From NCBI GenBank assembly GCA_024741835.1, contig JAENRP010000011.1:125976-189975 (forward strand): a stretch of 64,000 nt of DNA, in the 5' to 3' direction. How positions within the stretch are numbered: the stretch's first letter is position 1; each line of letters starts with the position of its first letter. This document shows, piece after piece, positions 55,291 through 64,000 of the stretch. The translations under genes were made by a program, and so were the position numbers. Under the pieces are notes generated by a model. That model had not been told where the DNA came from and searched no databases. It saw only the letters and a list, made by a program, of their open reading frames with translations. The stretch is from Diplocarpon mali (lineage: Eukaryota; Ascomycota; Leotiomycetes; Helotiales; Drepanopezizaceae).

Positions 55291-56487
55291 GAGTGGTGGA
55301 GTGGGCTGGTGGTAGTGGCAGACGCAGGCCTCTGCGTTCGCGTTCGCGTTCCAGGTAAGCTGCAGAGACGTGGAGCTCAGATCTTAATCGTGGTGGAGTT
55401 GTGGAGTTCGCATGGCTGGTGAGTGTTCGCAGGTTGCTGAGAACGGGAGAAGGTTGCTGATGTAGGTAAGTTCAGAGGGGAGAAGGTTTGGAGCGAGAAA
55501 GAAGAATGAAAGGGTTTGTGCGTGGCGGCAGAAGGTCGAGACGTGGTGATGTAAATAGAGGAAGTCTGCAAGCAAAGAAGTCGTGACAGGGAACAGTGCT
55601 GCCAGGGGGGCGCTAGCGTGGCAGGAGTGATGGGTGGGTCTTCACAATGGTGAGTGGTTCTTCTCACTCCGCATCACAAAGTGAAGTGAAGCAGGATATC
55701 AGAAATGGCAGGGTAGCCTGTTTCCTCGACGTGTGCAGCTGTGAAAAGCTGTGAAAAGCTCGTGAATGTATGTTTGTGTTTATGTTTATACCCATGCCCC
55801 GTTGTTCTATTTCTCAGCCGAAGCCCTTCTCGGTTTTGGAATTTGTTAGTTTGTACGTAGGGGCAGAGGTTTAGGTGCTGGGGATGTTGCTTCAGTCGTC
55901 GTCTGGGTCACCGCCCAGCTGAGTCATCTCAGCTGAGTCATCCCAGCTGAGTCATCCCAGCTGAGTCATCCCAGCTGAGTCATCCATCTTCGCCTTGCGT
56001 ATCTTCATCTCGACAAGGGATCCAGCCTCGTCTGCACCCCGCTAGCACCCCCCTCTTGATCTCCCCAACAGCTCAGGCCCAGTCCAGCTCGCCGCGCCTC
56101 TGAACCAACAGCGCTGTAGAGCACGACCGAGGTGGCCGCCGCCAAGTGCGACGACTTTCACTTTCATGTCAGAAATATACCCCTCTACATACATACCGAC
56201 TCGTACATGTATATATAAGCTTCTGTCTTGCGCAGCCAAAGCCATGCCTGCTTACCTTAATGAATGCTCCCGCGATTCAAGCAAGCGAACAAGCGAACAA
56301 GCACAAGGTAGCTCCCATTCTTGAGCCTGGAACATGTGCAGCTGTCCAGACTTGGTTCGAACATCCCAAACGCTGCTCCATCTGCTGTCCTTTTCCACTC
56401 GAAATTATCGGTGCGGAGTAGCCAGAGAGGGACGAGATATTTGTTTACTCCCAATACGCTCAGTACTCCCAAGGGAGAGCAATCAGC
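55291..56487. promoter_or_regulatory. Divergent promoter region of WAPL and UPRT
   Basis: A 1.2-kb interval between two divergent starts, containing the five-site TGAGTCA array (listed separately) about 510-570 bp from the UPRT start and 630-690 bp from the WAPL start. Confidence 0.65.
55916..55985. promoter_or_regulatory. Tandem array of five Gcn4/AP-1 (TGAGTCA) sites
   Basis: The 14-bp unit CAGCTGAGTCATCC repeats five times, with TGAGTCA at 55920, 55934, 55948, 55962 and 55976. TGASTCA is the known site of Gcn4/CpcA bZIP factors; the unit also contains CAGCTG. Regulation of UPRT, WAPL or both is an inference. Confidence 0.75.
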
Positions 56488-57437
56488 ATGTCTTCGACCA
56501 CAGACACCCCGCAGCAGAGCGTCGGTCCCGACTATCGCTCCTCCAAACAGAAGCCCATCGCCACAGTCTCCAAAGAAGTCGCCTTCGAAAATGTGCATAC
56601 ACTGGCCCAAACACCGCAGCTCATTGCTCTCTTGACGTGGGTACCCGATGGCTTCCTCCATACACACACCGTTCCCTAACCCTATCCGCTCCCCCATCTC
56701 TTCTTTCCCCAGACCCGGCCATCTTTGGAAATACACATGCTCAGGTGAATACATACCTATATACATGCATACTAACAACCCCCAGCATGATCAGAGACAA
56801 AAACACCGACCGCGCCGACTTCATCTTCCACTCCAATCGCATCATCCGCCTCCTCGTCGAAGAAGGCCTCAACCACCTCCCGGTAATCTCCCACAACGTC
56901 ACCACACCCGTGGGCCATACCTACGCCGGCGTGCAATTCCAAGGCAAGATCTGCGGCGTCTCCATCATGCGCGCCGGCGAAGCCATGGAGGAAGGACTGC
57001 GCAATTGCTGCCGCTCCGTGCGCATCGGCAAGATCCTCATTCAGCGGGACGAGGAGACGTGTCTGCCGAAACTGTTCTACGATAAGCTTCCGGAGGATAT
57101 CGCGGAGAGGTGGGTGCTGCTGCTGGACCCTATGTTCGCTACGGGCGGCTCGGCGACGATGGCGGTGGATGTTCTGATCTCGCGCGGGGTGCCCGAGGAG
57201 AGGATCTTGTTTTTGAATTTGATTGCTAGCCCTGAGGGGATCGAGATCTTTGCCAAGAAGTTCCCCAAGTTGAGGGTGGTTACCGCATTTATTGACCAGG
57301 GGCTTGATGAGAAGAGGCGAGTCTCCCTTCTTAGTCTCCGTGGGGGAGATCTTGTGCTGGGAAGTAGTGTACTGACAGATACCAGCTACATAATTCCTGG
57401 TCTGGGAGACTTTGGAGATAGGTTCTACACCATGTAG
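56488..57437 (+). CDS. FUR1: Uracil phosphoribosyltransferase
   Basis: Exons 56488-56636, 56786-57316 and 57386-57437 give 243 residues, the usual fungal length. The first join rebuilds LIALLTMIRDKNTDRADFIF. The PRPP-binding loop is LLLDPMFATGGSA; other motifs are SIMRAGEAMEEGLR, KILIQRDEET and the C-terminal uracil site YIIPGLGDFGDRFYTM. The enzyme makes UMP from uracil and PRPP in pyrimidine salvage; a UPRT is also a step of the fungal URC uracil-catabolism route. The last intron (69 nt, 57317-57385) needs a GC donor (AG|GCGAGT) and has TACTGAC as branch point. It is a multiple of three without a stop, so retention would insert 23 residues before the conserved tail. Confidence 0.95.
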
Positions 57438-57741
57438 AGACCTGATACAGGACTTCTGCGCTGTGGGCTCGGACATTTGGCCTCATCGCGGACTTGATCC
57501 ATCGCGCAGTGAGTAGAGCATAGTATACCTTAGCTAGGAACGAATGAGACACTTCAAAATCCTTGGCGGCACCCTCACGAATTACTATCATCATACAGCA
57601 GACGCGCAGTCGCAAACATAGGATCCATTTACACATTCAGATCAAGAGTCTCATCCCCAACGCCCCCCGTAATCCCCAAACTCCATTCTCAATTCCGTAC
57701 CGCCCCCCCTCGCCCTTTCAAGCCTCGATCCCCGGAACCCC
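57438..57741. other. Short region between convergent UPRT and ELF1
   Basis: 304 bp between the two stop codons; 3' untranslated sequence only. Confidence 0.6.
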
Positions 57742-58513
57742 CTAATACTCATCATCATCCGCCACCACTCCCTCCCCGCCGTAGGCGCCTCTCCCATCAT
57801 CCGAAGCATCGGCGTCATCAATAAGCCCATCCCCGTCGTCTTCCTCCTCCCTCCCCCTGCCCCGCGGTCTGCCTGGGGCCGGGACCCGCGCCTCAGAGCC
57901 GTGTCCGTAGTCCGCCGCATCCCCGTCGTCTTTGGCGACGGCATCGCACGCGTCGACCCAGTCGCTGTAGACATCTACTGCTGCCGAGAGGTCTGCTCGC
58001 CCCAGACGTGGGAAGTCAGCTTTGGATAGTGGTAAGATGGGAACGAGGACAGCAGCAGGAGGGGAGAAGAAAAGGCGGAGAGGGGAGGGAGAGGAAAGAG
58101 GGAAAGGGGTCGGGGGGGGGAGACGAACAATTAATGGAGCATTGAAAGTGCTGGCTGCACACTTTACACGCCAGTGCGCCGACGCCGGCTTTCTTGTCCA
58201 GCTTGACGCTGACCGAGTTGACGTGGTTGCAGAACAGGCAGTCGAAGTTCGAGGGGAGGGGGGCGTTCTAATCCATCGTCTGATCAGCTCCTCTTCGCAC
58301 GTCTTCTTCTTTGCCAGTCCACGTCTCCCCCTTCTCCTTCGTATTCTTCTATTTCGCTGGGAAGGGAGAGTTCTGGAAAGCGGGCGCGACCTACCTTCTT
58401 CGGCCCCATAGGCTTCTTAGCCGCCTTCTTGCGTTTGCCCTACATCGGATCCGTCAGCCATCCTCGCCTGGCCTCGAGCGTGATGATTAGAGAGGGAGTG
58501 ATGTAGGTACCAT
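57742..58513 (-). CDS. ELF1: Transcription elongation factor 1 (Elf1/ELOF1)
   Basis: Four exons, 58511-58513, 58395-58439, 58129-58267 and 57742-57992, give 145 residues. The first coding exon is the ATG alone; the next gives GKRKKAAKKPMGPKK. The zinc ribbon CLFC...CKVC with FDCLFCNHVNSV and GALACKVCSQHFQC follows, then SINYLSAAVDVYSDWVDACD, all diagnostic of Elf1. The tail of about 60 residues is Asp/Glu/Gly-rich, longer than in animals but usual for fungi. Elf1 travels with RNA polymerase II and helps it through nucleosomes. The third intron has a GTTCGT donor and an AG followed by AC, needed to keep Tyr in NYLSA. Confidence 0.93.
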
Positions 58514-59394
58514 GATGCGAGGGGTGCTGCGACTTGCTGGCTTGGTGCAAATGCGGAGGGTGAGCGCGGTTTGACGCACGAGCAGCGCTGACCAGGTCTG
58601 AGAGCGCGGTTTTTTTTTTTTTTTCCCTTTACGCTGACTGGACTGGATTACCAAAATCGCCGCTGTCCGAAACGCGAATGGACGGGGATGTGGGGCTGAG
58701 CGCGAGCTGGTGGTACAGCAGCGAGCGATAAGACGATAAGGAATTCCACCTCAGGCACGTCAAGGCAGAAAAGACTCCTAGGAGCTTCGGAGAGCTTCAA
58801 GATCTCCAAGAGAGATGATAGATATTGCTTTCCAGCTGTGCTTTGCAGTTGGAAGAGAAATAGCTGATGTCCGAATTGAAGCGCGATTTCTCTTGCTCTA
58901 CGAATCCTGTGGGCGAGTCGATCAACGACTCCTTATCGAATAAACATCGCGCCTCAGATCCCCTTTCGATCCCGGTGCAGCTTGCCTCGCCTCCCCGTAC
59001 CGCGTTGTCCCTGCGTCTGATGTAACAACCAAGCAGGCACAGGCAAACTCCCCTGGCCTGCCCGGGCCCGACTACTTAGACATCCCTTGTCCTCCCACTT
59101 TCTGCTGTGTCTTCTTCCCCGTACTATTCTCTTTCTCTTTCTCTTCCTCTTCCCCCAGATCCGAATCACAGCTTCTCTCTCTCTCCGTCGCCGCGGAATC
59201 CGCCGTTCTGATCATCGTCTCTCGGACGATCACCTCCCTCCCTTACGTACAATACTGCATACGCGTACACACAACCAGACAAGAGAACCCCAAGCAAACC
59301 ACAGACTCGGGAACGAGAAGCAAGGAAACCAAGGACCCGGGAACGAGAAGCAAGAAAGTAGAGCAAGCAGCAGAGCGCTCGAGCAGACGCAGCC
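58514..59394. promoter_or_regulatory. Divergent promoter region of ELF1 and URC1
   Basis: Contains an 18-T run (58611-58630), a TTTCTC-type pyrimidine tract (59127-59156) and a 30-bp-period direct repeat with CGGGAACGAGAAGCAAG at about 59308 and 59339, just upstream of the URC1 start. Confidence 0.6.
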
Positions 59395-62388
59395 ATGTCT
59401 TCGCCCGACCCCTCCGCCCTTCTGAGGGAGGTCCTCGAAAGCGTGAAAGCGCTGCAGCACAACCAGACCTTGCTGGCGTCCAACGTAGACGCCATCGCAG
59501 GCCGAGTGAACGTGCTGGCAGGCATGAAGCAAGTGCGCGATGTGGCCGAGTCGAGCTCGACGCCGGCGTCAGCAAAGCCAACACCGCAAGAGCCCGTGGA
59601 TGAAGATTCGCATCCGGACGATGACCACGTGCCGCAATCTCCCTCCCTGCCCGCGGCCCAGCTCGAGGCGGCTTCGTTGGATCTGTCTCATGCGCGGAAG
59701 CCTAGTGCGACGTCGAGGATTATACTCACGTGAGTTCCCTGCAGTGCATGATTAGGGTATGGTGTGATGTTGTGGGTGTACTGCTGGGTGAGGTCAGGGG
59801 AGGAGCTACATGCGGATTCTGTATCCATGCGAGGGGTGTCTAAATTGTGATGAATGTGTACTGATCCCGTGGTATCAGGACCTACCCGAGCCAGTCTGGT
59901 ATCAACCCTCTCCCTATGAGCTGGGGTCACAAGGATCCTCAGGAGAGAGGGCCGGTTGTGGTTTCGCGGAATCACAACACGATCCGTCGACGGAATGGTA
60001 TGTTTTGGTCCTCTGCCGATTCGTTTCGTACTAACACATTCCAGCCATTGGAGGTGAGTGACGTGCGGCCGAGCCCCGATTGGAGGTTCTAACAAGCTCA
60101 AGCTCACGGTGGGTCTTATTCCATTTACTACGCTCTCGCCGTCGCCAGTCATGAGATCAAGAGTGACCACAAGTAAGTCTGTTCCGACCCTGAACTCCAG
60201 CGGCCATGAATCCCCGATAACTCATTCAGCTACGCAGGCCCGACTTCACCAATACCGAGCCGGCCGCCAACATCGGCCCTTTCCCACAATGGGCAGACAA
60301 GAAGAAAATCGTATCGATGGACCCGCTAGGTCACCTGGCACCATGGCTATTCAAGGATGTTATTGACAAGCAGAATGGTTTGTTGTTGATCCCGATGTGC
60401 ATGTGAACCTGGCTGACCCTTTCATAGTTGACATCAGACCAACCATTGGTTTGTGGCCCCATGAAGCCAGACGAGGATACTGCAGCTAACACCCGGGAAG
60501 CTATCACTAGAGCCCACATGAAGGTTTGGAGACCAGCCTCGGTCGTGTGAACCCGACTGACTGGCCTAGTTGCCTGAGTTAGAGCAGAGTGTCAAAGAAG
60601 GTCGTCTGTAGGTTTCATGCACCAGGCCACGGGCCCCGCTGATCCATGGATAGAGTTCCCGATGGAAAGGTTTGCCTGAATGATTCGGGTGAGCTGGCAG
60701 TGACCAAGTTCGCTGTCGAGCCGGTCGGTCACCTCCGAGGTATCGACGACTCGCCCTAACACGGAAAACAGGTCTGGTATCTTCCTGGCGTTGCCGAACG
60801 GTTCGGTATCGGTGTGTCCGTCCGCCCGCCTCGAGTTTTCACTTGCTGATCCGCGTCAGATGAGGGATCACTCCGACGGTCACTCTTCGAGCACACCGGC
60901 GGCTCCTACCCCGAGCTCATCACCCGCGGCGACATCAAGCTTTTCTTGCCCCCAATCGGTACGCTCCACATGCCCTGGCCCGGGCGCCGTGTCTAAACGA
61001 GCTGCAGGCGGCCTCACGGTGTACTGCTTCGGCGACCCAGCCAAGATGTCGGACGAAAAGGTGCGCCTTGCCTTGCGGATTCACGACGAGGTACATGCCC
61101 CCTCTTTCTGCCCCGCCGATTCGAGATGTCGGGTGGGGGGTCGAACTCATCTGACCGACGTGTAGTGTAACGGCAGTGACGTGTTCGGGTCCGACATCTG
61201 CACGTGTCGTCCGTATCTCATCTACGGCATCGAGGAGGCTGTCAAGGAAGCGCAGAAGGTAAAGGCCTCGCTCTGGCAGCCCAGGCTGATGTTTTTCGTG
61301 TCGCTGACCATGCATTTGCAGGGCGGGAGTGGGGTCGTCATCTATTTCCGCAAAGAAGGCCGCGCGCTGGGCGAGGTCACCAAGGTCAGAAGCTCTCCCT
61401 TTTCTCGAATCAGGATGATGTCGCCCCGGGGCTACAGCCACTGATATATCACCCGTGTTCCCCTTCCCCCCCCCGGGCTGCCTGTGCAACTCTCGCACCC
61501 TCCCCCAAACCTCCTACAAGCCGTACATGCCCGGTCTCTCTCGTCCTCCCACCGGGTCGATGCTAATGTGCCTGTGCGGGATGCAGTACCTCGTCTACAA
61601 CGCGCGCAAGCGAGGCGCAGACCGTGCGAGCGAGTACTTTAAGCGCACGGAGAATATCGCGGGCGTCAAGGATATGCGGTTCCAGGCGTTGATGCCCGAT
61701 ATCCTGCACTGGTTGGGTATCAAGAAGATTGATAGGATGTTGAGCATGTCGAAGTGCGTCCTCCCTGTCGGCTAGAGCCGTCTCGGAGTGCCGATGCACT
61801 GCTGGGACTCTACCAAGGAGAATGGGAGGGCTAACGTGCAACAGCATGAAGCACGATGCCATTGTCGGCCAGGGGTACGCTTTCCCTTGTCCTTTTTCCC
61901 CGCACCTCTCCCCCGAGCTTTGTTCTCACCGCCGCAGGATCCCGATTCACGAACGTGTCGAGCTCCCCGAGTCCTGGATCCCGGCTGACTCGAGGGTGGA
62001 AATCGATGCTAAAATCACGGCCGGTGCGTTTCCCCCTCCCGCCTCTGGACTGTGGCGCCACACCAGCATCTGTCATGTGACGGGGCTGGATTCATCCCCT
62101 TTATTGTTCACCAGGTCGGAAGGAGCGCCTGCTGATATGGGATGGTGTGTGACAGGCTACTTCACGACCGGGCACCGGATGACGGAAGAGGAACTCGCCG
62201 CCGTCAAGGGACGGAGTTGGGACGAGTGCGTTGATTTCTCCAGCCCTTTCTTCCCTTTGCCCCTCTCCCCTTTCTCTCTTTTTCTCTTTTTCTCTTTTCC
62301 CCTTTCCCCCTATTCGCAACCGCCACGCTGCATGCCGACATCACATTTCACCCGCGTCACCCACCCACCATGGTGTTGCAGCGACTGA
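59395..62388 (+). CDS. URC1: URC1-type GTP cyclohydrolase II homolog (uracil catabolism)
   Basis: Nineteen exons give 520 residues in unbroken phase: 59395-59729, 59879-59997, 60045-60053, 60103-60172, 60238-60377, 60428-60448, 60501-60523, 60570-60607, 60654-60723, 60772-60811, 60860-60958, 61008-61090, 61166-61258, 61322-61384, 61587-61753, 61845-61874, 61938-62023, 62156-62225 and 62382-62388. Conserved parts include HGGSYSIYYALAVASHEIK, VSMDPLGHLAPW, DIRPTIAITRAHMKLPEL, PDGKVCLNDSGELAVTKFAV, RFGIDEGSLRRSLFEHTGG and GGLTVYCFGDPAKMSDE. The GTP-cyclohydrolase-II zinc site is CNGSDVFGSDICTC, followed by YFRKEGRALGE and the C-terminal TGHRMTEEEL. In Lachancea kluyveri URC1 is needed to degrade uracil; the exact reaction is not settled. 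Neighbouring UPRT supports the same pathway. The DNA has 18 introns, two exons under 10 nt. Confidence 0.9.
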
Positions 62389-62494
62389 TCAGAGGCCCTG
62401 CAGTATCGACCACTAGACCGCGACGAGATGCGTGGCCAGATTGGCCACGCCGGGGCGGATGGGAGCGAAGTGGTGCGACGGCCTGCTTCCTTGG

Positions 62495-62745
62495 TTGTAT
62501 CATCATGGGGTCGGGATACAGGTCATGTGATCAACGGTCATGTGATCTATCACCTGATGGAGAAGGCTCGGCAGCCACTGTATCTACTCTCCGCTCTCGA
62601 GGAGTCGCTGCGAGAGCGAGCTCTGACACACGAATAGAAACCAACGTGCTCGCGAAGGCTTCGGCTCTGCACACGATCGCCTCTGCACACCATCACCTAT
62701 GCACACCAACACGTAGGAATAAGGAAGCCTCGTAGTTGTATCCTC
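62495..62745 (+). mobile_element. Diverged solo LTR-like element, copy 2
   Basis: Matches the 19321-19558 element (in opposite orientation) segment by segment: GTCGGGATACAGGTCATGTG, GGTCATGTGAT, GGCTCGGCAGCCACTGTAT, CTCTCGAGGAGTCGC, GAGAGCGAGCT and CACCTATGCACACCAACAC. A CATCA pentamer flanks a segment from about 62505 to 62749 and could be a target duplication, but the right terminus is unclear. Three degenerate TCTGCACAC repeats lie inside. Confidence 0.5.
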
Positions 62746-62899
62746 GGCTTGCACTCTAGCATCATCGCCCGTATCCTTGTATTACGTTGGGTAGTCATAG
62801 TAACGCGAGTCGAAATCTGCCGAGCGTCGCGGGTCACCTGATCTCGACCGACTGGGGACTGGCCAGAGTCTGAGGGGAGTGGGGGTGAGAGGCTGGCCG

Positions 62900-63035
62900 C
62901 ACGTGTGGCCGCCGCACGTGTGGCCGTGGAGGTATCGCGGCACCCCGTGTCGCGCCGGGGCGACGTGCGGGCCGGACGTGCGGAGGATGCGGGGGGAGGC
63001 GTGGGGGGTGGTGGGCACCCCGGGATTCGCACGTG
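62900..63035. promoter_or_regulatory. CACGTG (bHLH-type) sites
   Basis: CACGTG at 62900 and 62915 within a 15-bp direct repeat (GCCGCACGTGTGGCC twice) and again at 63030. CACGTG is bound by fungal bHLH factors of the Pho4/Cbf1 type. Their target, if any, lies to the right of the window. Confidence 0.4.
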
Positions 63036-63738
63036 TCCGTCTTATCCACATCGCGTCCACTCGGCCAGGCGGGCATCCAGGTTGGAGGGTCTGGATCTGT
63101 ACGGCCATGGGCGGATGCCGAAACTGCCCAGTGGCGAGCATCCACATGTCTGGTCCGCGGGCTGGCTGGGCGGGACAGCTGGGATTTCGAGCTGGAGCTG
63201 GAGCGGGAGCGAGGAGCCCCAGCATCCAGCCATTCGGCATCGACTTTCCCATCACATCACCCTCTCCCCCCCGCCATGGGACTCGGGCATGCGAGCGACG
63301 TGGAGTCGACGTAGCCGGAGCTGCCGTGTCAGAGATACTCAGTCCAGCTTCCGTTGGCCTCGTGGCCTACCAGCACTCGACGCCCGAGCCAAGTGCCGAG
63401 CGACGGGGGGAAAGTCCCTCCCTCGTTGCCGTGCGGTACTGCGGGGTCCAGGCTGGCTGACGACTCTCCCCCTCCCCCCTGCTATATCCCGCCGGCCCCC
63501 CCGGAATGCTTGTTGCTCGTTGCTTCGTATGTGACACTTGGTACTTCATCACCGCTTGCGTGCTTGCGACCTCCTCGACGTTGCTTCTTCCTACACCGGC
63601 TCCGGCTTCGAGACGCTCAGATCGACTCACCCAACTCATCGGCGCATCGACTCCTGCCCCGAGCTCTCTACGCCTCCTCTTTCACGCCGCCAGACGAGAA
63701 CCTCTCGGCACCGCACACATATACACACACGCCTCGCC

Positions 63739-63848
63739 GGAGAGAGAGAGAGAGAGAGGCAGAGAGAGACAGAGAGACAGAGATAGAGACAGAGAGACAG
63801 AGATAGAGACAGAGAGACAGACAGAGAGACAGAGACAGAGAGACAGAG
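63739..63848. repeat. GA / GACAGA simple-sequence tract
   Basis: A (GA)n stretch grades into GACAGAGA and GATAGAGA units over about 110 bp, purine-rich on the plus strand. Probably promoter or leader sequence. Confidence 0.9.
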
Positions 63849-64000
63849 CTTCACTTGACACTCTCCTCGTCTCCCCGAGAGATCAATCTTCCCCTCCGAC
63901 CTGGTCCGGCGCTATCTCGGCTCGTCCCATTTCATCCCATCCCATCCCATCAGCTCTCTCCAACGCTCAACCTCACACATACAGACACAATCAAACCGAC

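Larger units (their letters stand above)
62389..64000. other. Right-end non-coding region with LTR-like copy, CACGTG boxes and simple repeats
   Basis: No gene is supported. It contains the second LTR-like element, three CACGTG sites, a GA/GACAGA simple-repeat tract and a CATCC run, ending in what looks like the leader of a gene beyond the window. Confidence 0.5.

Overview
The window looks like a piece of a filamentous ascomycete (Pezizomycotina) chromosome. Most genes carry short GT-AG introns of about 45-110 nt with CTAAC-like branch points. Lysine is made by the alpha-aminoadipate route (a saccharopine reductase gene is present). Several families are typical of moulds: DUF7137, DUF3602, DOMON-b561 and an Mkk2/MkkA-type kinase. 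There is one short TTAGGG tract. I cannot place the organism below subphylum. I rebuilt 22 protein-coding genes by joining exons by eye; nearly all joins keep frame and family motifs. No rRNA, tRNA or CRISPR array was found.

Layout. Positions 1-9,200 hold four minus-strand genes: a DUF7137 secreted/membrane protein, a universal-stress-protein (UspA) gene, translation factor eIF3 subunit L, and a secreted DOMON-cytochrome b561 redox protein. Positions 9,200-12,180 are gene-poor and hold small inverted repeats. Positions 12,178-16,181 carry an Nrd1-type RNA-binding protein and a GPHR-type membrane protein. Positions 16,200-22,850 are gene-poor: a diverged solo-LTR-like copy, another small inverted repeat, a telomere-like TTAGGG tract and an AT-rich minisatellite.

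Positions 22,854-46,133 are gene-dense: a GH5 exo-beta-1,3-glucanase, a divergent ketopantoate-reductase-like protein, a Derlin, LYS9, a small ABM-domain protein, a class I methyltransferase, a cell-wall-integrity MAPKK, the DEAD-box helicase Dbp8, an alpha/beta hydrolase and a Delta24-sterol-reductase-like protein. Then come a DUF3602 protein, acireductone dioxygenase (methionine salvage), a 2.6-kb gap and the cohesin-release factor WAPL/Rad61.

The right end is the most interesting functionally. Uracil phosphoribosyltransferase (FUR1/URC6 type), the small elongation factor Elf1 and a URC1-type GTP-cyclohydrolase-II homolog sit within 6 kb. UPRT and URC1 both belong to the fungal URC uracil-catabolism route, so this may be a small pathway neighbourhood. 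The UPRT/WAPL divergent promoter region holds five evenly spaced TGAGTCA (Gcn4/AP-1) sites, and the URC1 gene is split into 19 exons, including 9-nt and 7-nt coding exons. The last 1.6 kb holds a second LTR-like copy, CACGTG boxes and simple repeats, probably the leader of a gene beyond the window.

I did not find a clearly new molecular system. The best leads are the URC neighbourhood with its Gcn4-site array, the active-site-degenerate ketopantoate-reductase-like protein, the mitochondrial-looking sterol reductase and the dispersed small inverted repeats.
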